This document shows positions 11,006 to 21,620 of a DNA stretch of 64,000 nucleotides, piece after piece. Under the pieces are notes generated by a model, which had not been told where the DNA came from, searched no databases, and was given only the letters and a program-made list of their open reading frames with translations. Every line of letters starts with the position of its first letter. The first letter of the stretch is position 1. The DNA comes from Paraphysoderma sedebokerense (lineage: Eukaryota; Blastocladiomycota; Physodermatomycetes; Physodermatales; Physodermataceae): contig JAHLJZ010000008.1 in assembly GCA_025602915.1 (NCBI GenBank), positions 62,001 through 126,000 on the forward strand, given 5' to 3'. The position numbers and the translations under genes were made by a program.

Positions 11006-12352
11006 TCAACATGTGTATCGTCGTAAACCTCTAACAGGTTTCCTTATATAAATTTCATCCTCAACATTCCCATTGCTACCTTGTACGCTTACTTTAATTT
11101 CATTTGGATGTTTGGAAGAATTCTTAATTTTCTTTCCATTCACGTCAATTCCGAAAAAGACATACGACACGCCATCAACCATCGCTATTGAGATCGCTTC
11201 TTGACCACGCTCTAGAGTTGGGATGGTTGTAACATGATCACGGGAAGCGTCTAATGATAGAGTGGCGGATTGTGATGACGGAAGGTATTTGGATTTGACT
11301 TCGGAATTTGAATCTGAATTGGCGGGGAGGGAGATGGGAATTAGAACTTGCGGTTTGTCGAACAGGAGATAGAGAGTCGAGTTATGGTAGTATAAGGCCT
11401 GTAAATTCAATTAACAGTCGGTTAGAATCCGTGAAATAAGTAGGGGATATAGAAATGAAGAATACATACGCTCAGATCAAACCCTGGTCCAGGTGGTATA
11501 ATATAACCTCTGAAATTCAATTCCTTTGTTTCGCTCTTACTCTTAACAGGCACATCGAACACAAAAATCCTTGCATCTCTTTGTCTGCCGACATAAAAAT
11601 AGCCGCCGGTTGGTACAGAAGCGTCTGGAATAAAGGTAATTGCTTCGAGTCCGTCTTTCTTGCGGTACCCGAATTGAGGGGATAAGTCCCATGATCGAAT
11701 GACTGTCGACTTGGATTTTGAAAATTCAAGAATTGTTGGTGGGTATTCAGAGGCTAGGTATAGAACGTCCGGTCTATGAACAATCAAGATCATCAGTGAT
11801 CGATACTACGCTAAAATGAATTTGAAATTGACTGATATTCATTTCTTACCTATCCTTAATGATTGTGATTCCTTCCAAATCATAACCTTTCCCATTTTCT
11901 TTCTTAACAGTCCATTGCGCTTTAATCTCTCCGTCAATTCCTACTGCTACGACACCTCCAGAATCATCGACAACGTACAATAACTTTTCTTTATCGTCCC
12001 ATACAGAGTCACTTGGTTCAAAAGTTTCAGGAAGTGTGGAAATCGAATGAACAAATCGATGAGTCGGCGAAAGAATGGTCGAGGGGGTCAAGCAAGATTG
12101 GAGACTACTGATAGAGATAATGGAGCGAGGTGTCGGATTTGGGTTGAAGGAGTGTGGACGGAGAAGGACGGAGGATGGCAATAGAGTGGAGATGAGAAGG
12201 AGAGGGATGACTAGTGGGCTTGCCGTAATGAATACCATACAGAAGTCTAATACAACAGATAATTTCTCTGATAAATGGTTATGATGATATTGGTAATGAT
12301 GTAGTTCGCTGGTATTCATTCGGCCGCTCCAGTCGCCATAGACAACAGTCAC
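11006..12352 (-). CDS. membrane-anchored or secreted beta-propeller protein, SdiA-regulated-like
   Basis: Exons (minus): 12352-11850, 11773-11470 and 11398-11006 (399 residues; an in-frame ATG at 12319 is an alternative start). A hydrophobic N-terminal segment (VIPLLLISTLLPSSVLL) suggests a signal anchor. The rest shows repeated beta-strand blades with the motifs GKGYDLEGITII, DGLEAITFIP and RGQEAISIAM. The recurring Glu-Ala/Gly-Ile pattern is typical of SdiA-regulated and phytase-like six-bladed propellers. LLYVVDDSGGVVAVGIDGEI and VLYLASEYPPTILEF are further blades. I expect an extracytoplasmic or lumenal protein, with ligand or enzyme activity unknown. Intron phases are consistent across all joins. 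Confidence 0.65.
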
Positions 12353-12930
12353 GTGTTCTTCACCAATACACTATAAAAGTTACCATTTTTAGCTGTGTTG
12401 GACTTACTATTTTTCACGAATTGTTCTTCCGTCTACATCTTGCTTTATTTTTTGTCACTTTATTGATCGGATTTTTTTTTTGAGTATAATATATATATTC
12501 CTCAATGACGAGAACCACATGCTGGCACCAGTCTGAAAAAATTCGCTGACTGATAAAGCATGCCGACGTTTCAATATACGCAAGAGACGTCCTGAGAGGA
12601 AACTAAAAAAATTTTTGGTTTTTTTTATCTTTTCAACTACTTGATTGTCATCTGCAGATCCTGGCAATTAGGGAATCAGAAAATACTATGTATTGAAATC
12701 GTCTAATCACATGGGAGCTGTGACCATATTGTACAATAAATAAAATTATTATCATCGTACATTGATTTCTATATTCTGTTCAATCCATAGAATAGCTTCT
12801 CCTTCAGTGCGTCCCAGAGAGATTTAACCGGAAGTCAGAAGTTTGAAGGTTAGATACGCGATTCCTGCCACCCTACCCACAAAACACCGCAATTGCTACT
12901 GGAAGAAGACAATGGATTACGACAACAAGT
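12353..12930. other. intergenic region, no gene seen
   Basis: Space between two minus-strand genes. A 70-codon frame on the minus strand (12455-12667) is Lys/Phe-rich, and its A/T runs explain its composition; it is not supported as a gene. Confidence 0.4.
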
Positions 12931-14630
12931 CTACATAATGTCTTTACGTTTGGCAATGAGATAGAACACAAGCGAGAATACAAGCATGCCCCCAAGAAGA
13001 CCAAGAAACCAAGTCAACGGTCCGTCTTCCTCTATAATTGTTAAAACGAGGTATTAATACAAGAAAAACCGAGTCAAGTTTTCCATGTGAAATTACCTCC
13101 AGGTTGTCCAGGTACTCTCACGTTCATACCAAACAAACTAGTGATGAACGTAATTGGCAAGAAAATTCCTGCAAATCCTGACAATTTCTTCATAATCTTA
13201 TTGGTTGTGTTTCCATATTGCGCCAATTCTACCGATACTTGGGATAAATAAATAGTATGAGCATTGTGGAGTTTGGAGTAGGTCATATCGAGAGTGTAAT
13301 GGAGTGTAAGGACTATATTATGTAGCAGAAATTCAACATCATTATCATTAGTACCCGTACGGTTTAACCTAAAGAAAAGTCAATATTACCATGATCCTTA
13401 ATGTCCCTAAGATATAGAACCGTTTCTGGTTTCATAAATTTTCCAAATCGATTCCTGTTGGCTAAACTTTTGATTACTTCGCCTTTAAAATGCAGCAACC
13501 GCAACAATTGTGTTACTTTCTTAGACGCAATTCGGATTCGTCGCAGCATATCACTTTGCTCACTCTCATGCAATATTAGAACTAAATCATCTATACAATC
13601 TACATCATACTCCATAGATTTTACAACTGCGATAAAGGCATCCATCACATCGTCAAGGAGAGCATATGTGATCCAATCTGACGTGAGTGTAACACTAGAG
13701 ACGGGGGCAGTGTGGAGACGAAGTAGGACATTGAGCGTATGAGGAATAGGAGTGTAATGAATTGATAAAAGACAAGTGGGAAAGGTTACAATATATAAGA
13801 AAATTTCTGAAAGGTAGGATTCGGAGTTGTAATCCTGGACGAAGGACTTGAAACAGGTGAAGAGGTAGGAGTCGTAAAGCTCAGCTTTTTCTCTAGCTTC
13901 ATTCATCGCAATATCTTCGGTCGTTAGCGGGTGCAGTCCAAATATCTAAGAATGGAAAGATACATGAAATAAATAATGAAGCCGACTTCTCAGATGGTAG
14001 GGAAATATATTTCGATACACACCGAAGATAAAATTCTCAGGTCCGCTTCAGAAGGATTACAGACATCCAACCAGAAAAAGTCATCACCCATATTAGATAT
14101 CATACCGTTACCTAATATTGAGAGTGCGTCGCCTTGTACTAGTTTTGTGTTCTGTGAATAAAAGGTGAACTTTGCATTCACATTGAACACTTTTCTCATT
14201 AATGCTGCTTCTTGGGCACGTTTTGTTATCTTATTACCATCGTACTCGCCAACAATTAAATCTACATAATCATTCACTTTATCTGGCGTCAGTTGTAGAT
14301 ATTTTTCGAGTTTGCAAAGGTCAATTGGCTTGTCATAGGCACTTGGCCGACGTTCAAATTTGGGGTTCTCGGGGTCTCGATTTAGAGTGGCACTGCTGCG
14401 AAACTCGTCTCCACTAGGATAATCTAGCTCCTCGTCGCTTTCGGACGATTCATCGTAGAGTGATTCTGGCACTCGTCTGCGGCGAAGTGCGGGTGCAATG
14501 GAGTCTACCACTGCAATGTCTATTGAACCAAGGACGGAAGAGATGAGATACATGCAATTGGAGAATTCAGAGCCAGTGCAAGAGAACAATTACCCTCAGC
14601 AGCCACCGGTTTTGTAGGATCAAGAGTCAT
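12931..14630 (-). CDS. CorA-family Mg2+ transporter (Alr1/Mnr2-like)
   Basis: Exons (minus): 14630-14594, 14519-14023, 13945-13390, 13312-13097 and 13031-12931 (468 residues). The diagnostic signature FGMN lies near the end of the first C-terminal membrane helix (GIFLPITFITSLFGMNVRVP). A second helix follows (LTWFLGLLGGMLVFSLVFYL) and a basic tail. Upstream are the CorA motif FWLDVCNPSEADL, GLHPLTTEDI, and the long helix containing LYLRDIKDHVLTL. The last is formed by removing a 77-nt intron (13389-13313) that contains a good branch site, TACTAAT. An acidic N-terminal region (ESSESDEELD) would be cytosolic. The protein should form a pentameric Mg2+ channel; plasma, vacuolar or mitochondrial membrane cannot be decided. 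Confidence 0.88.
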
Positions 14631-15121
14631 TATCAACAACTATGTCGGCATTGCCTTCATTTCTTGGGAGATTGGAATTGAAAGAAAAAGCGAATTGGCA
14701 TTTAGAGAAGGAACGCTCATTTGGCACGTGCAAATCACGTGTCTGAATTCCCCTTCTCTTAATTAATTAAGTTCGTTTTAGATTGATTAACATGGATAAA
14801 ATATACTCGCTAGCATCATTGGTATATTCCTTACACAATTATATGAAGTTGAAAAAATCCCGATATTCATGGAAAGGCAATGCACTCTGTAAAAACGCAG
14901 GCCAAATAATTTTTCATATAGTACTGGCTATTCTGCAATGATTAAGTGAATAAATGGCTAATCTTTATCGTTGGAAATATGTTTGAATTGCCGCTGTCGT
15001 AGAATACGCTGAATTAATTCCTTGGCCGAATCGCTCCAGACCATCCATTTCACGCTTTGAAGCGCAAAATTCTCCACACCAGACTCAAATCTTCAGTGCC
15101 GGAAAGGGAACAGAGTGTATA
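14631..15121. promoter_or_regulatory. divergent promoter region
   Basis: Gap between the CorA gene (-) and the Mediator-like gene (+). It includes the palindromic AT block TTAATTAATTAAG near 14758 and no open frame of note. Confidence 0.35.
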
Positions 15122-17647
15122 ATGGAAACTACAGCAAGGACATCGTCATCATCGTCCGCTGATTTCGATAGTTCTGCATCACAGCACAAGAAATTATGTC
15201 TCGGCCTCGAGTCCATCCCTCATCCGAATTCCTTCGATATTTCACACACAGGAGAGTCGTTCCCTGATCCGTAAGTGTCGAGTTCGGGTTGCCATATTTT
15301 CGGCGGTGCTATCAATTTACATTTGCTTGATGCGAACACCAATAGGGAATTATCATCCGAACAGAAGCTTTCGAGGAAGATACAACAGCTTGATTTTGCT
15401 AAAATTTTAAAAGATCTGAATGTCGAAGACAGCAAAATTGACGAGGCCGTAAGCGTGGATGAGACAGCAACTCCGTCTTCTTTATCATCCGATTCAACGT
15501 CCTCAGAGAACGATACCTCGGAGATTGAGAAAATGCGGGCCGAGGTCAAACAGCATTTAACGTATGTAATATATATGATTCAACCGAGAATAGCAACAAT
15601 TCATTGGTCGTGTTTTATGTGTCTTTCATTTTGAATTTACACCCCGCTGTTTTCAATAATATGACTTCTGATTGCTAACTGAATGTTACTAGGTACGCTT
15701 GGTCAGAACTGGAAGTTTCATATGATTTTATTTCCCGCCTACTCCATAAACCCGAAGTCCCGCCACCTCCTCCCGGCATGCCACCGGATCCGCCGTTATT
15801 CTATAAAGAAATCGGTAGTGTGTTTGTTGCAAAGCAAAAACCAGGTAGCAAGCAGCTTTTATCCAATGGTTTGTTCGGATTGGGCGAAAAGAAGCAGGTA
15901 CATTAAAATTGCACTCAGACTAGACCGCCCTCGAACCTTTGTTAACTTTGATTGCATTCTTGTAGCAAATAGCTGCAGCCGTTTCTCTCTTATCTAATAC
16001 AGCTTCTGCCCTTGATTCTGCGATTGAGTCTGAATTTCAATTTATATCACGAGAGCTCATGTCATTAAGAAGGAATAATTGGACTGTCAATTTAAAACAA
16101 GTGAAGGAAGGATTTGGAGGGAGTGCTGTTGGGAATACAAAGAGAATTGTCGTAGGTTTTGGCTACCAGAATGGTGGGTTTACTGGTTTTGGAGTTTTTA
16201 TTTTCCCAGCATGCGTCTGTAAACTGACTCGCATTCTTTGACCCAAAACCACAGCCGGATCGTACTTCAATTACCCATCCGAAGCTGAACTTGTTCGAGT
16301 CAATAAAGCAAGCACAGCGTCATCGTCGTCCCCACAACCTCCTCGTCACATCCACATTTTGTTTCCGCCCTCACTAAATACTAAGAAAGAATTACGGGTG
16401 TCCTTGTCCTCTCAAGCCGATACTGAATTTACAGCAAATCTGGAATCCGCATCACTGAAGAATCTCGGGAATGAAAATGATGAAAGCGAAGAAGCTTTCG
16501 AAAGAAATAGCCTCCACGATCAGCTGAAAGTTGCACAAGAAGTTGTTTTCAATGAAGAATTGTATCAAAAGGTTCGAGTTACCTGCTCTCGACGTCTCTT
16601 TCTGCTTTTCAACTGAAACGAATTTATGTTTCTCATTCAGCTGCTATCCGAGTCGCATTCCTCATCCACGCCTTCACTATCTTCCGCATCTTCTTTCCTA
16701 TCTCCTTCGTCAATTCGCATTTCGTCCAATAGCATTATCATTCCATTAACAGCTGACATCGAGATCGCTGTTTCATTTTCGTCATCAAAACCCTCATCTT
16801 CTCAAATATCTAGCTCAATGACAACCATTGCACATGCAGAAACGAATGGCGTTACGAATGGATTAGTAGGAGAAAAAGGTGGCAACACCACCCGTAGTAA
16901 TTTTAAATATTTACCGTGGACGGTGTTACTTTGCCTTCAAGCGACCTTGCGACGAAATCATGAGAAATGGAAGCGGATGACCGCTGTTGAAAAGGGCAGA
17001 ATCTTAAGGTATCCGTAAACGATTTTTTTTTCTGATCATCGTGATCACTTGGGTTCGTCACCCGACTATAATATATCGCTGACTTGATTTCTCTGTAACG
17101 TTACATTCACAGCAATCGAACGCAACCACTGGATTTTCAACTCTTACCACCCACATTATCCCTCCTCCATTTTTATTATCTCAAGAATAGTTTACTAAAT
17201 GTCATCACAACAACATTAGACCGATATCATCATATGGCGGATTCTAGCGTATCCACGAAACTAAAATTTTCACCTGGGACCTCGTCATCGATTTCATCAG
17301 TACTCTACAATATTACCGTGCTGATTGCTAGTAAGCGTAATGAACATCACCAAAGGACGGATCACCTAGAAAGTCGAAGCCAATGTAAGATCGATTTTTC
17401 GGTGACGATGGGAAAAAATGATATCAAAATGATTGTAATTAATTTCGGTGAAATTGACCGCGAATCTACTTTAAAGCATCATACTAAGCAATCCAGAATT
17501 GATAAAAGTAGGGTTGGAATGGCGAATGAAAGGGTTCAGAATAACGAAGGAAATATGAACCAGGAGAAAGTGTTTATAGTCAGTCAAGTTAACATGGACG
17601 TGATTAGGCGAATGTTGGACTATGAAATCGGGAGGTATGCGCGATAG
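15122..17647 (+). CDS. Mediator complex subunit 17-like protein
   Basis: Exons: 15122-15270, 15346-15561, 15693-15897, 15966-16173, 16255-16571, 16641-17008 and 17113-17647 (665 residues). The Ser-rich start is followed by a helical region. Then comes YDFISRLLHKPEVPPPPPGM, which resembles the helix plus Pro-rich loop of fungal Med17/Srb4. The segment ELMSLRRNNWTVNLKQV leading to KRIVVGFGYQNAGSYFNY matches the pattern I remember for the Med17 core, where a conserved Trp is followed by a Gly-rich strand and an AGS motif. The C-terminal helices include PLDFQLLPPTLSLLHFYYLK. The product would act in the head module of Mediator in RNA polymerase II transcription. One intron (16572) begins GTTCGA. 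The assignment rests on remembered motif patterns, hence the moderate confidence. Confidence 0.55.
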
Positions 17648-17888
17648 CTTTTGAATTTTTTAGAATTCTGTATTTGCCGTCGCCTTTTGTAATTATAGAA
17701 TGCTGAATAGCGGATAGGAAAGTATGTTCGAAAGAAAGATTGAATAAAGGAAATTATACTGTATGTTGAATCTTTTGGAGCGAATTATTTGAGGCCAATT
17801 CATAGCAGATAACCAGGCGAAGGGTGGTTTTGCGTAGTGAAGAATTTTCAAGAGTGAGAGTTGCAACATTTGCCCCACTTCAACACAA
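17648..17888. other. intergenic region, no gene seen
   Basis: AT-rich space between the Mediator-like gene and tRNA-Tyr. A 67-codon minus-strand frame here runs into the tRNA and is not supported. Confidence 0.4.
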
Positions 17889-17972
17889 CCAACCATAGCT
17901 CAGTTGGTAGAGCGGATGACTGTAGTGGATCACGTTATCATCATGTCGCTGGTTCGATTCCGGCTGGTTGGA
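17889..17972 (+). tRNA. tRNA-Tyr(GTA) with 11-nt intron
   Basis: The acceptor CCAACCA pairs with TGGTTGG, with discriminator A. The D arm is TAGCTCAGTTGG. The anticodon stem GATGA/TCATC encloses anticodon GTA at 17922-17924. The T arm is GCTGG-TTCGATT-CCGGC. An intron occupies 17926-17936, one base after the anticodon as is standard. The mature sequence is identical to the minus-strand copy at 32693-32776, and the first bases downstream are also shared. Confidence 0.95.
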
Positions 17973-17979
17973 TTTTGCA

Positions 17980-17987
17980 TTTTTTTT
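17980..17987 (+). terminator. Pol III T-run after tRNA-Tyr
   Basis: Eight T residues starting eight bases after the tRNA end; the same arrangement follows the second tRNA-Tyr copy. Confidence 0.65.
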
Positions 17988-18389
17988 CAATTTTACCAGG
18001 GATTTATTGTTTAGTTTTCCATCTACTATTTCCCAAGAGACAATTTGCATCAGTATATTTTATTTCTCATTGAAAGTCTTAATCATTGCCCCACGTTTTA
18101 CAGTAGGTAATCAAGAGGTGGCTTTACATTGTACTTACTTTCACCTTAACATCACATCCACTTAGGCAGATGAAAGAATAATGCATTTGACAAACCAATT
18201 TTGTAATCATCCATTTACAAAATGTTGTATTGGTTTAGATAATTAGAGTGCTTTGTAAATTTTCTAATCACGGATTGCGAATCCTAATCGAGATTAGAAT
18301 TCGACAATGTCCTATCTCATTGAACTTTTTAGATTATAGCCTCATTATCAAATAAAAAAATGAGAAAGATATAGCATTGTATTTGTAAT

Positions 18390-18580
18390 ATTTCCTCCTT
18401 AAGGGATCGAGGGTGTCGCAACCTGAACGTTCCAAGACGAACTGATCCGTGGTGCAGGGTGCTGACCCGGTGCGTTTCCTCATCCTGCCCGCGTTTTATC
18501 CCGGATGATATTATTCCTTTCAGCCTTCCCGCCCTCCCCAGTTTGATCTTCACATGGTGGAGGGGACGTTTTAGCTTTTT
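18390..18580. other. GC-rich block, possible structured RNA
   Basis: About 190 bases whose base composition is clearly higher in G+C than the flanking AT-rich sequence. It is full of short complementary runs (GGTGCAGGGTGC, GACCCGG, CCCGG). On the plus strand it is followed by a run of seven T near 18574, and on the minus strand by a T-run near 18350, so either strand could be a Pol III transcript. The only long open frame (minus, 18553-18329) is a basic, low-information peptide without family resemblance. I could not fit it to SRP, RNase P/MRP, U6 or 5S RNA by eye. Confidence 0.3.
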
Positions 18581-18839
18581 TTGTCCTTGTTTTATTTGAA
18601 GGGACTATTGATCCAGACGGGCGTCGAGAGCTCGAGGGTGCAAGTTCCTGCAAAATTGTTTCCAGACGTTTTTCAATTTCCCGGAACGGATCAAAGCGAC
18701 TAAGTGGATAAATAGAATCCGACCCTTACGAATCTGAAGTATTGAGTTCGGATTATCGGGGTAATTCAAAAGTCACAACCAAGTCAACCGGCCACTGGCG
18801 AATCAATTTCACAATTAAAATTCGTTGAATTGCATAAGA

Positions 18840-21128
18840 ATGGCGTTACCAAAGTTATTCGTTATTCTTCTTTTTGCAGCAATTTTCTCCGAAATTTCGG
18901 CCGTCCCAGCTGCTCAAAAATGTAAAAAGAAGTATCCAACTAATCGATCCCCCTATGGTTCCAATGACTCGGCTGAAGAAATCCGAGCCCGCAATGATCA
19001 TCATGATGCTCAACCCAGCTCGTTATTATCGTCTGCTCCTTCGTCGACGTTGCTTGCCAACCCGTCGGCGTATCGAAACCCCTATGCCCCACCCAGCCAT
19101 TATGGATCTCCCCAACAACCTATTGAGGAAAATCCTGTACATGGATTGCCCAGTCAACCAGGTCTTGTTATCCCGCCCCCGTTGCCTAATGATAAAAAAT
19201 CGTTTAAGATGACGATTATACATACCAACGACATTCATGCTCATCAGTCAGAATTCAACAACGGTGGAACCGACTGCAATGCAAAAGACATTGAAAAGGG
19301 AACTTGCTATGGAGGGATCGCTCGAATCAAGGTTAAGATGATTTGCATATAGATACTTCGTTAAATGGCGACAAACGAACTAACTCTGGTCTGATTAGAC
19401 GATGCTGGACAAACTTCGCGCCGAACGCAAGAACACATACTTATTTGATGCTGGTGATCAGTTCCAGGGAACTTTATTTTACAACTATTATAAGGGAAAT
19501 GTGAGTGCTGAATACATGAATGACTTTGGTTATGATGTGATGACCTTGGGTAATCATGAAGTAAGTGCTACCGTCTATTATATCAGTCTTTTCTGAATTA
19601 ATCAGTTTGACCATTTGTGCTCTGCAAGCTTTTGGCTAACTTTATGACTGCTACAGTTTGACGATGGACCAGCCCTCCTTGCAAAGTTTATTCGTATGCT
19701 TAAATTCCCAGTTGTGTCAGCCAACATGGACACAAGTCGCAACCCTGATCTTCATCCACTCGTTGTCCCATACACAGTATTAACTAAGTATAATACCAGA
19801 ATCGGAGTGATTGGATACATTACAAATACCACTGGTTTTATCTCTAACGCGGGTAGCACAATTACCTTTTTTAATGCTGTGGAGAAAGTTCAAGCTGCGG
19901 TGGATCACTTGAAAAAGCAAGGCATCGAAAAGATTGTTTGCGTCAGCCACAACGGATACTTTGACGACATTTGGTTGGCAGAAAGAACCAAAGGGATTAG
20001 GTATGTCTCTTGAATGTAACGAAAAATTACACCGACAACTAATATTTTGTTGATGATTTTAAAGTGCAATCGTTGGCGGCCACAGTCACTCTTTGCTTCT
20101 CAAGAATGCATCTGTCAAAGGAGTAGTTGGTACATACCCAACTGCTGTCAAAAATCTTGACGGAAAAAATACGTATGTCGTGCAAGCGAAATCTTGGGGA
20201 ATGTATTTGGGTGTTTTCGAATTGGAGTGGAACGATCAAGGAGATTTGACCAAAGTCGATGGCGATCCCATTTTGTTGGACCAAAGTATCAAGCAAGATC
20301 CAATAGTTTTGGCGAAGGTAGGAAAATGGAGAGAGCCGTTCCAAAAATTGGCTGCTGAGGTGCTTGGTACGTCTCTTTTTCTTATCGTATACCACTTTAT
20401 ATGATTGCTTGAGATCTGATGAACTTTATCAAATTAGGCACTTCTAATGTTGCACTGGAAATTGGCACATGTAACAACTTCAAAACTGCTTGCTATGCTG
20501 GTTTATTGATCAATCAGGCTATGTTAAAAACTTATCGTGGCAATTATTCTGTCATCGCTTTAATGAATGGTGGAGGTATTAGAGCAGGTATCGGCATCGG
20601 CGAGATTACGTGGGGCCAAGTTCAGTCAATGTTGCCTTTCGGGTAAGAAATTTGACAAATCACCGAGATGTGTAAGGATAGGCCAACTCATTTCTATATT
20701 ATAGAAACGCCCTGGTGATGTCGACCGTAAATGGCACTTTTATAAAGCAAGCGCTTGAGAATCTTGCGGCCAAGAAAAATTTCGCTCAATCTAATCGTCG
20801 AGTAACGTCTTTTGCGCAATTCGGTAACTTGAACTTCACGATTACTTACACTGCCCCGGAAAATGCACGAGTTACCGACATAATGATCAAATCATCTACC
20901 GGAGAATACAGACCAATCAACATGAATGAAAATTACGACTTGGTTACCAACGATTTTGTAGCCAGCGGAGGTGACGGTATCCTGCCTTCGGAGGTGAAGG
21001 GCCCTGCTGGGGATAATATTGCAGATGTCGTGATCTCGTATGTGCGAAGTGTCAAGAAAGTAGAATACAAGACCGAGGATTTGAATTGGTTGAAGGTTGT
21101 TGGAGAACCTCCAGTGACCGCAGCGTAA
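18840..21128 (+). CDS. secreted 5'-nucleotidase (UshA/CD73 superfamily)
   Basis: Exons: 18840-19331, 19399-19560, 19657-20000, 20065-20366, 20438-20642 and 20705-21128 (642 residues). ATG 18840 gives a signal peptide (LFVILLFAAIFSEISA). A Pro/Ser-rich linker of about 100 residues precedes the metallophosphatase domain. The metal-binding motifs appear in order: IIHTNDIHAH, FDAGDQFQGT, GNHEFDDG (joined across an intron) and GGHSHSLLL. The C-terminal 5_nucleotid_C domain includes NGGGIRAGIG and NDFVASGGDGI, which form the nucleotide pocket. It should hydrolyse extracellular nucleoside monophosphates to nucleoside and phosphate. There is no hydrophobic GPI-type tail, so it is probably released or wall-bound. 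The linker is longer than in animal CD73. Confidence 0.93.
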
Positions 21129-21620
21129 TTTTATCTAGAGTCGTGTAGAGCGAGAAAGATTTTGCATAAAGTAGGAGGAGATGAAAAACTATAACAATAG
21201 CTTAGATGAACAGGATAAAAAAGTTATCATTGTGTATTGTTTATGTGTGTTTTAATCAAAAGTAAACTAATTTATTCAATAGTATGGCGATGGACGTTGT
21301 GAATTTGGCACCAAAACGCGATTTAATGAGCTGGAGAACAGTCGAATCGAGTTGTTATGGCGAAGGATCACATCCACAATTTATCTGAGAATCATATGTG
21401 CTGAAAATTATCTCCGCCGACATCTGCATTCCAAAGTAAATATCAGAAGTTTGTAATACTCTTCTGAGTAATTATTCTCGTGAATTTTGTGAAACCCAAT
21501 TAGTTGTTATTGTCTCATTAAGCGACGCCTGAAGGCAAAAAACTGTCACCCTCTTTCCAACCATTTTGTACTTCTTATTATTTCTCGTAATTACTAATAA
21601 ACATACCTCTAGAACGAAGG
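21129..21620. other. intergenic region, no gene seen
   Basis: About 490 bases holding the 3' end of the nucleotidase gene and the promoter of the synaptotagmin-like gene. No open frame or repeat of note. Confidence 0.4.

Noticed and set aside
12455-12667. 70-codon minus frame between two genes
   Set aside because: Made mostly of Lys and Phe from A/T runs; no conserved pattern.
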